Origin: Kuschelorhynchus macadamiae
Lineage: Eukaryota > Arthropoda > Insecta > Coleoptera > Curculionidae
Assembly: GCA_030620095.1 (NCBI GenBank)
Contig: JAUTXW010002104.1
Location: 338,550-402,549, forward strand
DNA length: 64,000 nucleotides
Direction of reading: 5' to 3'
The notes beneath the pieces were generated by a model. The model was not told where the DNA came from. It searched no databases and saw only the letters and a list, made by a program, of their open reading frames with translations. The translations under genes and the position numbers were made by a program. This document shows positions 1-12,752 of the stretch, one piece after another; within the stretch, counting starts at the first letter, position 1; each line of letters begins with the position of its first letter.

Positions 1-329
1 TGATGTGTGACCCAATTTAGTTTCGAACAGTTATTTAGTAACATACATATCTAATAAAAAACATGTAACAACAAATATTATAAAGAAAATCAATATTATC
101 CTATTTATTTTAAAACAATATGTCTTTTTTTAAAGTCTCCAATTTTTTAATTATACTGTCTAAATCTAGTTTGGTTGCTATCATTAGACCATCTAGTCTT
201 TCATTAGTCATGGGTATAGTGGGGCAATAAATTTCACAAAACGCTAGTGTGCTATATCGACGGGTCACGGATAGCTGGAACGTAGTCACCAGGTGCCGGA
301 GTATATATAAAGAAATTAAACTGCAGGAA

Positions 330-760
330 AAGCTTTGCACTGGGGAGGTACACCACGTACACCAATATATGCCATTATGATGGCGGCTATGATGTTGAAG
401 TTAAAGGAGGCTTAGAAGAAGATGAGGTCATTTGCTCAAACAGCCAAGCAGCGTTCAATTTATCAAAGGCCTAGTACGGTCCTGGTCCAGGACTGCTGCG
501 ACGTTTTGGAAAGACTGGCAATGACAAAAAGAGTAGAATTCATATGGGTTCTACTCGGAGCCGGCACGTCTCCAAGAGGACCGGAACCTACACTAGGAAC
601 CTCAAGACAGCAAGTCAAGGCGGCCCTAAATGACTGGGCCTTTCAGACCATGAGTAGGAAGTGGCATACATATAGCAAAGGAAGGCAGACAAAAGAGTTC
701 GTTGTGGGCCCTGATAAGGCCAAAACGTCTGGAAACATAGCAACAATACTTTTTAAATTT
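330..760 (+). pseudogene. Non-LTR retrotransposon RNase H fragment
   Basis: Conceptual reading across frames gives pieces typical of the RNase H domain that follows reverse transcriptase in I/R1-type LINEs: a serine/alanine-rich block near 420-460, a block around 'VEFIWVLLGAG' (505-570) where intact copies usually read a tryptophan-valine-proline-glycine-histidine motif, and a GPEP block. A downstream block near 620-720 has a tryptophan, a 'GRQTKEF' stretch and a GPDKAK stretch. The upstream part is in another frame, so the copy is broken. The family assignment rests on remembered domain patterns only. Confidence 0.5.
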
Positions 761-899
761 TCAAAGGTGATATTTCTTTTGTCAATAGGGGAATTTAAAA
801 CTGTAAACAAAGGACCAATTTATTACTTGAATACGTTCAAGTTAGTGTAGTTAAACCGACTGATAAAGTGTCCAAAATTTCTTTGAAATCTCGCCTATA

Positions 900-2400
900 A
901 AAAGTATTTAATTCTAGGTTAGTTGCGGAACCGGGGTTTCATCAATTTTTTTTGGTAAGATTCTTTTCCTATGGTATTTAAAAAAATCCGTAAGAGGATC
1001 AATACCCAGCTTTTTCGTAAAAATAATTGCGCTTTCAATCATACTATCCAGACTATTAGTATCAGTACTAACGGAATTTAAATTATATGAAGTTGTTAAT
1101 GCAATCAATAATATTTAAGTTAGGTTAATTTTATAGTTTCAGTAAGAATTTTTATTTTAGGCAAAATATTTTTTTAGAAAGAAAAGACAAGCTATAAAAT
1201 CAAAATTTAACATTTTTTTTGTACAGCCCTAATGCTTTAGTCCTTGTAGGGGCGTCGAAATCTCCTTTTTTGGAAAAATCTGATAATAGTTCTATATGAT
1301 CTGCTCTATTGACTAATTTAATGCTTTTACTGACTCTGCCTTTACAGTCCACCTAGTTTTAGAAAGATTTTTAAGTTGGACAGCATTATCTATTTTTCCA
1401 ATTTTGCACTTCAGATGTTTAAACCGCGAAGTGCTTGATGAAAAAAATACGCAAAACTCTTTAAGTGCGTTAAAAAATTCTCTGACTAACATGCTTATGT
1501 TACATGCATGTTCTAACACAGTGTTGGTCCTATGGTCTTGACATGGAATATAAGGTACATTGTGTCCAAGAATATCTGTTATTTTCTTCTGAACGCCATT
1601 AAAACGCCCAGACATATTGCTGACAAAGTCATAGGATTAAAATGCAAGCTTAAATGTATCAATTTCTAATTCGTTCAAAGATTTAATTACTAAATCAGCC
1701 ATACCTTGACCATATTTATCACAGCATTCTACAGTTCGGATAAGCCTTTCAAAAATATTCCCCTCACTGGTGACATATCAAATTTCTAAGGATAATGTCT
1801 TTATGGGACAAATCGGGAGTTGTATCAGACACTACAGCAAAAAATAAACTTTCTTTAATCTCATTAATTATTAAAACTTTCTTTAATCTCATTAATTATT
1901 TCATTTTGAGATTCACCGCTCATATATGTGACATGATAAGGGCGTAATTTTCTATTTTCAAACCACATTCTTACCACGTTATTTTCGAAAACCCAACCCC
2001 AGAGTACCTAATGTTCTTACCGTATCCATTGAAACACGCAAAAGTTCCTGTTTTGTGCTTTAATTTTCTCTTCTTGGATCAGAGCTAGTCTTTTTTTTGT
2101 CTAGTAGAACCTAGTGTCACTATTTAATTAAAAAATTACAATAGTCATTAAATAAGGCTTTATGAGCTTCTGAGTGTTGTTGGAGTTTGCCCTTTTTTTT
2201 ATCCCAGACCTTTTCATTTTTCTCCATGTTTTCACACCCCCTTTTATAGTGCTATATTCTAAATATTCAAATTCCTGATACCAACGTGCATTAAATCGAT
2301 TTTTTCCATCTGAAGGAAAATTTGCTAGGCGTGGTTGATGTGGACCCATTTGAATCAAATAGTTTCTCTGATTACTGCTTAAATAAGAAAGTCGTAAGAA
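900..2400 (-). pseudogene. hAT / ZMYM1-like transposase remnant
   Basis: Three minus-strand pieces lie in the right order for a TTF-zinc-finger/ZMYM1-like hAT transposase. A TTF-like N-terminal block sits at 2,128-2,358 (QPRLANFP, WYQEFEYLEYS). A central block lies at 1,313-1,615 (MSGRFNGVQ, 'YIPCQDHRTNTVLEHAC', FFSSSTSRF, 'NLSKTRW'). A C-terminal block is at 914-1,108 (KLGIDPLTDFFKYHRKR). Stops and frame changes separate them, so the gene is dead. A short direct duplication ('ctttctttaatctcattaattatt') lies near 1,850-1,900. Host gene status is unlikely because this family is carried by hAT transposons. Confidence 0.65.
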
Positions 2401-3218
2401 ATATTATCTTTGTTTAAATTACTTAATTCGTCATTTCAGCATATAATACTAAATTACAATGTTCTTTCAGATCCGATACTGAATTAATTATGTCAATTGT
2501 TGCGAGCCGCTCATTTATAATTTCTGATTCACGATATTTTTTAAAAATATTTTTATTTTCTTTCAAACATTAATATACGAAAACTTCCCAAGCAAATATA
2601 CAAAAGCATTTTTGTCTTCCGACGCACTTACACCTGGCGACGAATCCTTTAGGTTAAAGGCGCTTTCAAGAGGGGGAGGGGGTGGACCCCATATACCCAA
2701 TACCTAATATTGAAAATATTGAAAATTATTTTGCCTCCGATATTTTTAATAATAAATTATTAAGGGAAATTATATAGATATTATTGTGATAATTTTTAGA
2801 TTTATGAATAACATTCGACTGATATGGTAACAACGTCTCGCACACGTAAGGCGTTTGGCGGTCTTACCCCCCTCGCCACGTCAGAATTTATACACGAAAA
2901 ATCATGACGCGGGGTGGAGATGGGAACGATAAATGCTTTTGTTTTGTCTATTGCAGTAAAAAGACTAAAATTTGTAATTGCAAGGTCTCCATTTAATTTT
3001 TACAAGGTATGTACTATGTATTAGATATAGGTATTAACGTAATTTTGAAAGTATTAATAGTTACTATTTTATTTCCAAATATTCTATTAATTTAGTTTCT
3101 GAATTTTAAAAATAAGGGTAAATAATAATTCTATTTCCTAACCTTTATTTAAAATTTGCCTAAAAGTTCTTCTGAATCTGAAGCTGGTTGACTCGTACTT
3201 GGTACATTCGCAAATATA
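2400..3218. other. Intergenic, no gene seen
   Basis: AT-rich DNA with a short G-rich patch near 2,670-2,690 and a patch of higher GC near 2,840-2,930. I see no supported coding sequence. Confidence 0.4.
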
Positions 3219-5870
3219 TTATTTATTTATTTTTATACGGGCATAAACCCATTTTACAATGCAAGTAGATAGCCGTACATCATAAACAATAACTAATCTA
3301 AACTAAACTTAAGATGATAGATATGAATAAAATTAAATTAAAAAATAAAAAAATACAAAACATAATACAACAAAAAAAAACACAAAAACAAATATACACA
3401 AACAATATCAATGATAAACAGATAACTTCCGGAACATATTTAAACACTTCCCTCTTGAATGAAGAGAGGGTAGAAAAGAACAGATTCAGAGATGGAGCAT
3501 TATTAGCAAGGTCGATTGACCTCGATAAGAAAAGATTTGCTCCATAGTTTGTTCTATGAAAAGGTTTATAAAATGGGTAAGATGAACGTGTGAATCTAGC
3601 AGGAACATGTACATATTTGAAAGTAATTCAGAACAAGAGCATTATGAGTTTAATATCCTGTGGAACATTATTAAGTCACGGTGATCTCTTCTTGTTGAAA
3701 GGGTTCTCAGACTTAAAGATGACATTAGGTGATCATAATCGATGTCATTATTGTTGAAGAATTTAAAGTTTACATAACGAAGAAATTTTCTTTGTACTTG
3801 CTCCAGTGCTGCGGCATGACATGCATAGTGGGGATTCCACATACAAGAGGCATACTCCAAAATCGGCCTAACCAATGCACAGTAGGGCAATCTGGTGGAA
3901 GAAAGAGCAGATAATTCTGATGTGCAGCGCTTGACAAAGCCAAGCATTCTACGGGAACATGACGTTATGTCCAATATGTGTGGAACGAAGCTTAAGAAAG
4001 CATCCATCAAGACACCCAGGTCCCTAATTTTGTCCACACTCCTGAATGGCTAACATTCAATACTATATTCAAAATTTATTGGATTACGAGTATTTGCGAA
4101 CCTTATTGGGTCACATTTAGAGATATTCAGGACCATGCCATTAATGCTACACCACTCGACGAGATTATCTAGATCAGATTGTAATTTTTGACAGTCATCC
4201 AGAGAGTTAAAAGTAAGAAACATCTTCAGGTCATCCGCAAATAAAAGGAAGTTGGAATACTAAAAGCAATCATTTATGTCATTTAGAAATAAGTTAAATA
4301 ACAAGGGTCCCATGTGGGAGCCTTGTGGTACTCCTGATGGTACTTATATATTGGTTGACTTATAGTTATTGGCACGAACAATTTGAACCCTATCATGTAA
4401 ATAGCTCTCAACCCATCTTAACAGGGGGTCAGATAAGCCACTTGCTTCCAGTCTAACAACAAGCACGTTGTGGTTCACCTTGTCTAATACCTTAGAGAAA
4501 TCTGTATACTCGGCTTAAACTTCATAACCATTCTTTAAGGCATTCGACAAATACTGCACACATGTCAACAAGTTAGCTTCTGTAGATCTTTCAGACTGGA
4601 AGCTAAACTGCTGTTCAATTACAGAAGGGATGAAGACAGGTATTTGGCGACAATGTTCTCAAACAGCTTGGGAATATAACTTATAATACAAATAGGTCTT
4701 TAATTAGAAATATTTGATCTTTCACCTGATTTAAATATTGGTGTAACAAAACTAGTCTTCCAGAAGTCCGGAAAATAATCAGCAAAGAGCAATTGGTTAA
4801 AAATTATAAACAACGGTCTAGCAAGTACACAACTACAACTCTTAAGCAGGCCAGGTGGTCCGTCCGGGTCTGGTCCTTTATGTATATTTAATTTAACAAG
4901 GTCTTCATATATTTCGGAAATTGAAATTTTCAGATTAAAAAGATTATGGATATTTGAAGAGGTTTGCTTGGGGTAGTCTAGATTGGTAGCAGAATAACCA
5001 GAGCTAAAATATTCTGCGAATAGATTGGCCACTTCAGGGCTCATGTTTCCTGAGGAATTGTTATAGAACATTACTGGAGGAAGGTCATTGGATTTACGTT
5101 TAGAGTTTATAAAATTCCAGAAGTTTTTTAGGGTTCCAGGCATCGAGTGCTCTGCCTCAGAGACATAGTCGGCGTAGCATTTACGGGAGAAATTTTTACA
5201 TTGTGTCCTCAAGGAGGAAAATTCAAGATAATCATGTTCAGATCCAGTAGATTTATATAATTTATGAGCAAGTTTTTTACAGATAGTTAATTCCCTTAAA
5301 TCGGCCGAAAACCATTTAGAGAGTTTTCTGCTGAATACCCTCTTCCTTGGAGCAAATATATCAATTGCACAGTATAAGACATCATACAATATGTTCAGCA
5401 TATCATCAACACTCCTTTCCTGCAGCAGACCATCCCATGACACCATACCAAGATGCTCATTTAAAATGCTTTAATTAATAGCCTTAAATAAATTAATAAA
5501 AAAAAGGGGATCATCCACAGCTGTTATGTCTAAACCAGCCTTATGACTAAGAACTAGATAAAAAAAAACAAGTATAATTGCTAATCTTATTAACCCGACA
5601 AATATTACACAATGCACACACATTACTCAGGACCTGACATAAATCACAATCTCTCAGAGGCAGTTGGTCACAGGGAACAGCAACGGAACTCAAGTCGACA
5701 TCCAGCCAGGACACTTTGAGCATGTTAAAGTCACCAGTGATATATACATCTGACATAGGATAAGCTTCAGATATACTAGGCAATGTATCAGCCAAAATTT
5801 CACATAACTCAATAGCTGTACGTGGACAAAGGTAAACACACTGTTGTGATCCCATTCATTTTATTACCTT
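3219..5870 (-). mobile_element. 5'-truncated jockey/CR1-like LINE, decayed
   Basis: Read on the minus strand, an endonuclease end fragment with the GDFN motif (5,547-5,855) is followed by a reverse-transcriptase N-terminal part (4,700-5,446, with KGPDPDGPPGLL and FFxxxTPIFKSG-type text). Next come a broken catalytic region with an FADDLK block near 4,225-4,250 and a C-terminal thumb-like part (3,642-4,037: KIRDLGVLMDAFLSF, LVRPILEYASCMW, 'EQVQRKFLRY'). The 3' end is marked by an (AAAT)n-type tail, seen as ATTTATTTATTTTT at about 3,219-3,235 on the plus strand. Missing 5' sequence and several stops mean it is not active. The jockey/CR1 assignment follows the general RT pattern, and a precise clade needs a search. 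Confidence 0.8.
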
Positions 5871-7296
5871 AATACTTAATTAGCATTGCATATATATTTT
5901 TAATTAAACTAAATGTATTATAATTGCTCACACATTTCCATACAAGACGCCAGTCGATATTTTTAAGTACAATAAAACTAAGGAAGTTTGTTTAGACCTT
6001 GTCCACCCAAGATGTTAGATAGATTTTATTCTGAGTATCATAAAATTTAGTATACTTTTAAATCTTGTATAAACAGTGAAATAGAATTATTTAAAAATAC
6101 CATAATTCACACATAATAAAACCTTGGTTTCAAGAAATGTTTTGGCAATCATAAATAAATAAACTAGGCTATTAGACCCTTTGGAAATTATGTTGTTTTG
6201 TCGAAATTACAGAGTAACGGAGCCGACAAAGGGCCCCTCTTAGATTTAACCATTATACCTAAGTTAGTTTATGAATTGCAAAGAAGTGGACTAACAGAAT
6301 TCTACGGGTTTCTGCCCAGTACAGACATTCTATTTACTTAGTTTTTGTTATATTGTTGTATTTAAGTTTTCAATATAAGTGTTATTTTTTTTTAAATTTC
6401 GTGTTTTAATGCCCAGTACAGACACTTCTTTGCTCTTAGAAATATTAAACCATTACAACACCCCATTATAACACGATGCCTTCCACAGTTTAGTTAGATA
6501 TAAACTTGCTCAATTAACTCCTTTCGAATGGATATAGTTTTTGTCACTTTTTTATATTGTTGTATTTAATGGTTATATTCTCTGCTTTCCTATAAATATA
6601 ATTTTTATTTTCTCAAGTTGATACAACACTATATGAAAATTTCATCAAATATGCGTAAATCATAAATAAACACTTTACTTTACTGATCAACAGTACAATG
6701 TCCAATAACTGCAATATCATTTCTTTTTTATTCGACTTTACCTATACGTGGCGATACGAATTGCGCCTCGGACACTTGAATGGTATTTGGATTTTTTATA
6801 AGTCTGAGAAAGAGGGAAAAGGGTCGTGTTGCATATCTAGATTCATTCCAACTCTTTTTATTGCATTTGAGGCGATGAAAACTTCGCTTAATGATTGAGA
6901 CGTTGCCATTTAATGTTAGCACAGATTGAATACAAATGGAAATAATTATTATTTATCGGTAAATGACAATCGCGCATCCGGCTGCCAAATGCAAGCCGTT
7001 TTTGTTTTTGTTGATATTTGCGTGGGCGTGTGGGGTATTCGTATTTGACTGTTACCGATAACGGTTTGAGATTGAGCGGGAAGTGGGTAGATATTGAGAT
7101 TATTCGGCAATAATTTGGTGTTTGTTTTATAGTATTATTTCGTGAATGTCGCGCGTTTAGTCTGTGTCGAGTGTTACTCTATCTAAAGTATTTTTGACGT
7201 TGCGTTAGTTTAATTATTGAGTAGATAGACTGATAGAGTAGTTTATATGAATTAGTGATTAAAATTTAAAATAAACGAAACGTGTGAACTATGAAT
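5871..7296. other. Intergenic, short internal repeats only
   Basis: The phrase 'tgcccagtacagaca' occurs twice (about 6,311 and 6,411) and 'atattgttgtattta' recurs nearby, so part of this interval is a local duplication. A GC-richer stretch at about 6,970-7,080 precedes the hAT remnant. No coding sequence is supported. Confidence 0.4.
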
Positions 7297-7379
7297 CCAG
7301 TCCACGATATCGTTATGTCACTATTGACAACGACATTTTTCAGGCGTCCCGAGGATGCCGAAGATAAGTACCTTAAGTA

Positions 7380-8997
7380 GTGATAAAAAAGACGGTCGAC
7401 AAAATAAACGATCATTTCAAACGTCATGGTATCAAACACACACTTGCATTTGTGGAAGTGTTTTTAAGTAGCGTTTATATTGTTGGCCTTGCTTAATACT
7501 GGGAAAAACAAAAACAGTATGGAGTTCTGATGGATACGTTGATTTTAAAATTTTTTCTAGAGCGGTTAAAACGCATGGAGGGTCTAAAGACCATATTCAA
7601 AATACTTTAGCTTTTGTACGTTTGTCTCAAAATATGACTACAATTAAAGATGCACTAATCGAAAATGCTCGTTTATCTAAATTATTGTACAATGAAGATG
7701 TTAGGAAAAACCGCTTGCTTTTGACATACCTTATAGATACGACTATATTACTGGGAAAACAAGAACTGGCTTTTAGGGGGCATGACGAATCCGAATCTTC
7801 TTTTAACAGAGTGAATTTTAAGGAAGTTTTTAATTGTTTAATTAAACGTAACACCGAACTTTTAAAGCATTTAAAAGAGAAAAGTGTATTTACGGGACAA
7901 TCGAAAACTATTCAAAATGAATTAATATTTTGTATTGACGAACATATGAGAGACTTTATTAAACAAGAAATATCGGAGGCTACATTTTTCTCATTAATTG
8001 TAGATGATACGACGGATATAGGTGCAAAAGCCCAATGTTGTGTAACTGTTAGGTATGTAAATAAATTAGCCGAAATAAAAGAACGTTTTTTAGGCTTAGA
8101 TATAAGTGAGGATTCTAGAGCTAATGCGCTCTATAACTTAATTGTAAGAATCTTGGAACCTTTAAATTTTAAACGGAAATTAGTAGCACAATGTTATGAT
8201 GGAGCTGCGGTTATGGCCGGAGAATTGAGCGGTCTACAAACACGAATAAGATCGGATGCCCCACAAGCAATGTACACTCATTGTGCTGCTCATCGTCTCA
8301 ATTTAATTTTACAACAAAGTTCAAATTATATTAAGGAAAGCAGAATCTTTTTGAAAAAGCAAAATCACTTACCGGATTGTCATGTAGTAGACAAACCCGT
8401 AGCATGAGCGAATCAGATTTAATGGAAAAATATAAAAATCTGTTTTATGAAATTTTAGACTGTATAATTTTTCAAATTAACATCAGGTTTGAAGATTTAC
8501 ACAAATTGGAATTTGTGAAACTTCTTAATACATCAAAATACAAAGACTTTGCCACAGAATTCCCTACTAGTCTATTAAATTCGTTAAAACGTATCCAAAA
8601 ATGTTTGACAAAGACCGCCTCAAAAATGAGCTAAGCATAATTTACCGAGTTGAACAATTTTATAAAGTCAATATTCAAGAACTTCTTAAACCAATTAATA
8701 GTTTAGAATTAATTTCAGTATTTTGTGAACTATATCGACTTGCGACATTAATTTTGACAATCCCCTTAAAAAGTGTACAGGCCGAAGGAGATTTTTCGTG
8801 CTTAAAGCGAATAAAGACCTACTTACGAAATAGTATATCTCAAGATAGGCTTTCAGCCCTGTCGATCATGGCAATGCAAAAAGAGTTATTAGTTAAACTT
8901 TCTGAATGTAATGGTGACTTTTATGACAAAATCATTGAGAAATTTGCTTCTTTAAAAGACAGGCGCATTAATTTAATTTACAAAAAGTGACTTAACT
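7380..8997 (+). pseudogene. hAT / ZMYM1-like transposase, internally deleted
   Basis: A TTF-like zinc finger remnant lies at about 7,380-7,560. It is followed by the open stretch 7,622-8,350, which has the DUF4371/hAT signature blocks: 'LAFRGHDESE', NFKEV, 'FFSLIVDDTTDIGAKAQC', 'QCYDGAAVMAGELSGLQ' and YTHCAAHRLNLIL. After about 8,350 the reading jumps to C-terminal material in other frames, ending with the hAT dimerisation region at 8,601-8,990 (LILTIPLKSVQAEGDFSCLK, then IKTYLRNSISQDRL). A piece of the catalytic region is missing around 8,350-8,420, so this is a non-functional transposase. Confidence 0.75.
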
Positions 8998-9477
8998 ACA
9001 CCATCCACATTCATATTTGCCTAAACAGTTTTGGTTTTTTATAAATTAAATTACTGTCCACACCATATTAGATTATTACAGGTTTATTACACTTTAAACT
9101 CGATTCTGATTATTCTGATTAAGTATTTTAGATATTTTTTATAAAAAAGTCCAATGATGAAAAATGTGTATATTATATATCTTTGAGAAGAGTATATTTG
9201 AACATATATCTGAGGATAAAAAGAACTACATGAAAATTGAGTGAATATCTTAAAGATTATTATTTTATTTTTATATCTATGTAATAATTTTTATTTTAAA
9301 AATTACTTAATAAAAAATTGGGCGTATATCTTGGTATTGGTATGTAAAAAACAAAAACAAATCATAAAAATGAGTCAATTTGGGCGTGGCAGCCCAAAAA
9401 TTTTTCGCGTGCGGCGCCATCTACCTATTATATGTAACAAACCTTTTCTCGCCTCACCAGTTTTAGACACCACGAGC

Positions 9478-9488
9478 CGCCACTGGTT
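9478..9488 (+). repeat. hAT-type terminal inverted repeat end
   Basis: AGCCGCCACTG ends here. It is the reverse complement of CAGTGGCGGCT, the same 11-base terminus found at both ends of the hAT at 10,956-12,003. It probably marks the right end of the transposon carrying the 7.4-9.0 kb transposase. I could not find a matching left end or an 8-bp duplication. Confidence 0.4.
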
Positions 9489-9569
9489 ACATGCCTCTCA
9501 CCAGCCTTCTGTCGATTCCTGAACTCCATCAAAATATCTCTCTCGATCTGCTGTGGCTGCCGAGTTAAG

Positions 9570-9851
9570 TCATAGCCAATATACGAGTATATCTGCTTGC
9601 CCTTTGAAACGTTGTTTAAATAAATTATGAACCTCAGCGCTTGCGCTAGTCGCAACTCTTGCCAGTTGGGTTATATGGGGAGGATTATGTACAAGGGTTG
9701 AAAAAATGAAAATCCCATTTGTTTCATCGGCTTCCTCCTCAGCGATATTGTAGAGCATAATATTGTTCGTTCTCTTTTGCCTGTCATTTAGTTCGTTTAA
9801 TACAGCGTCGGGGTTAGAATCAGACAATACATTTTCCACTCCATCCTCCAT
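9570..9851 (-). pseudogene. Possible LINE ORF1 fragment
   Basis: The 93-residue frame has 'ELNDRQKRTNNIMLYNIAEE', like the start of the RNA-binding domain in ORF1 proteins of several LINE clades (basic 'R..R..N..+.NI.E' pattern). The rest is not recognisable, and the frame changes at the left edge. The assignment is from pattern memory only. Confidence 0.35.
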
Positions 9852-9859
9852 ATATTTGT

Positions 9860-10947
9860 ATTTTGTTTACCCAGATGAATACTTTCACTGGACATGATAT
9901 CATCATGATTAGTTTGACCGAGGCGAGAATCAGAGGAGCCTACCTAAAGATTTTTTTTTAATTAGGGAAAAAACATAATTTAGATTCTGTAGCAAAGTTA
10001 AATTATTTTAATTTTAAAACTTCTAAATATAGACATGAAATATTTTGTTAAGCAATGTAGTAATACTAATAAAACTTCACTATTGAAAGATTTCCATTAA
10101 CCCAAAACGTATTTTTTATAAGCAGAAATTAGTATTAAAGTCAATAATTCATTTCCCTGAATATGAGATACCATATACCGTATCGCGAGAGTACACAGAT
10201 ATTCACGTGCAGACATACTTTTTTCGATCATCATAAGATTCGCAGCTGTCTCGTAACGAATCAATATAGGGTTTCGGATTTTTTTATCATTTTTTTTTAA
10301 TATGTAATAAGAAAAACAGTCCACTCTTACTTCGGTTACAGTCTTCGAAACATTAGTTTTACGCCTTTTTAAGGCAGGCTTGAAAGGATTAATTAGCAGG
10401 TGCCCCGACAGCCTGTATGGTTATACTTTTTCCATTATGTTTCGCTTTTTCGTGTTCAGTTTTAAAATCGTTATTAAAAATTGCTTTGCAGTCGCAGCAT
10501 TCAACTTTATATCTTTTAGATTTCATCGTAATTGCCAAAAATTAAAACCGCAAGCAAAATAAAAATATATTTATTTTTACATTCAGTGTTATTAAACAAA
10601 ACTACACTCAGAATACAACATTTTCTTCTTTGTATTTCAAATATAGATTTTTGACGAAATACAGCACTTTTAAAACCCGTGTGATGCTCCCCAAACGCTC
10701 ATTGTTCTAATTCTAAATATCACACAGCATTTAGAATAAAATAAATAGCAAATCTTTGCATTGCCCTAATACATTAAAAATTATTCGGGGAAACTCGCAG
10801 GCCACAATGTATGGCTGGCATGGGAACTAGCGAAACCTACGACTTAAAACCAGTCTGGTACGCAGTTAGCCCTTATAGGTTTCGTTTACATCGGCGATAT
10901 CCGCCGGTAAGAGCTGATAACGATAGAAAATGAAGATGAGATAAACA
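9860..10947. other. Intergenic, no gene seen
   Basis: AT-rich DNA without a supported ORF, RNA gene or clear repeat. Confidence 0.4.
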
Positions 10948-12011
10948 ATAATTACCAGTGGCGGCTCTCGAAAAAATAAGTGAAGTGCAAATGAAGCAAG
11001 AAAATATCGCAATAATTTTTTTCCAGAATTGTTTTATATGTGGAGGGGGTAGATATTTTTTTACTTCTCACCTAAATTTTGTATACTAAATTAATTCTCC
11101 TATCCTTCGTAGCAGCAGATTTTTTATAACATCCTCATAAAATGGATGAGTAGCCCTAATCTCCTCCAGAAATATTTTTTGAATTGAAATATTGCCACGA
11201 GAAGTAGTCTTTCTTGGGATACTGAATTTCTTAAATAAGTTTTCACACATTTGAAGCAAGAAAAACTTCTTTCCACTGAAGCACTTGTCGACGGTATTGT
11301 CAAAATAAGGGAAAACAATTTATATGCTTCGGTAAAAATATATTTATTTTCATTAATTTTTTTCACTTGCTCTTGCAGCGATATATTTCAATTATTCTCA
11401 TTGGCAAAAATAAGACCAAGCTCACTTTTAAGTCGTTGACTTTTTGAAAATATTTCCCCAAATAACTGTAAAACATTTTCAAACGGGCCAGTCGGAAAAT
11501 TTGAACTATATTCGGAAAATTTAGCAGAACCTGCCAAACATGAAAATGTAAGTTTTTAACAGTCTTGAAATCTTAGTGTCATTTCCACTAAAATATCCTC
11601 CAATATTTCATAAAAAAGGGTTCTATACTTAACCCTAATTTCTTCAGGTGAAAGCTTAGCAAGCTCACGTTTGTAATGATTTATTTCTGTAATAGAATTT
11701 GCTTTATCAAACATGGTATTAAAAAAATGTTAATTTCTTTTTTTACAGAGCGCCTCACGACAGCGTTTTATATTGGATATGCAAAAATGAATGTCAAGCG
11801 ATTTTTTTTTTAAGAACATGCCGCCAACGGTCAAGTAAAATCTTTATTCGAGATGTACAGTTTATTTTTTACCAATTAGGTGAATAAATGAATGTAAAAA
11901 TTAAAATTTTAAGAGATATATAATAAATATAGTTAGATGTTTGCTTGTTTATTTTTCCTCGTGAAGTAGCACTTCACCTACTTCACCTGAATAGCCGCCA
12001 CTGATAATTAC
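10948..12011 (-). mobile_element. Internally deleted hAT with perfect 8-bp TSD
   Basis: The element proper is 10,956-12,003 (1,048 bp). It starts CAGTGGCGGCT and ends AGCCGCCACTG. It is flanked on both sides by the identical 8-mer ATAATTAC (10,948-10,955 and 12,004-12,011), the duplication length made by hAT transposases. Sub-terminal copies of GTGAAGTG also occur near both ends. A minus-strand frame at 11,124-11,366 keeps only the transposase C-terminal dimerisation block (LILTIPSTSASVERSFSCFK, then YLRNSVSQERL). The element therefore derives from an autonomous ZMYM1-like hAT by internal loss. Confidence 0.85.
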
Positions 12012-12402
12012 TGAATTTTAGTTTTCCAACTGGGAAAATTAAGTTCCCAACAGGAAATTTGAATTTTCCAAGTGGACCAAGATTGGTAGGGGAGGCTCTC
12101 CTCTCTTCTCCCCCTTTAGCGACACCCCTGCAAGTGCGTATTGTAAACTTAATTATTTAACAAAATAGTTTTTTTTTGATCATTTTAATCTCCTAAACAT
12201 TAAAATGTATTATTTTTACTAGGAAAATACAATAAACTAGGAGTATTAGCATAGTTTCTGCTGAAATGGCGGAACAACCGGCAATCGTGCAACTCTAAAA
12301 TAAAAGTTCAAGGTCAATGAGAGCCAAGACAAAAATCGTTTGATGTTTTATCGGCTGTCACTTTCTTTGGCTATATTTTACCGGGAGCACATGAGCACAT
12401 TT

Positions 12403-12645
12403 TTTATTCTTAAACATCCGCACGAGTCCCGCTGCTTGCCGAGTTTTTTGTTTGACAATTCTTTTTTTAATATAGGTATAGTTTTATATATGCTTTTTAC
12501 ATCACTCTCAAAAAAAAAGAACCTAACCTAACCGCAATCCGCTTTTTAACACAAATGTTTTGTGCCAACAACCAAAAAAAAACATTTCAACCAAGACTCA
12601 GCAAGGGGCGGGACTCATGCGGATGTTTAAGAATAAAACATTTGC
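12403..12645. repeat. Foldback element with ~40-bp inverted arms
   Basis: The left arm (about 12,403-12,445) holds TCTTAAACATCCGCACGAGT. The right arm (about 12,598-12,640) is its near-perfect inverse, reading ACTCATGCGGATGTTTAAGA. The roughly 150-bp centre is AT-rich and has no ORF. Structure suggests a small MITE or foldback element. No target duplication was recognised. Confidence 0.6.
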
Positions 12646-12752
12646 TTACGGAAACCTTGTAGTGCCTTCTAATGCGCTCCATGATTGTGGTTTGGTTTAA
12701 TTTGGTTACTAGTATTTTTGGGTAAATAGTAAAAATGAGGGCGGAGAAATAC

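Noticed and set aside
3314..3547. 77-aa plus-strand ORF rich in lysine and glutamine
   Set aside because: It lies antisense to the 3' untranslated part of the LINE and is composed of A-rich codons; no support for a gene.
12520..12535. AACCTAACCTAAC as telomeric repeat
   Set aside because: Only two units within a foldback element; insect telomeres are long arrays.
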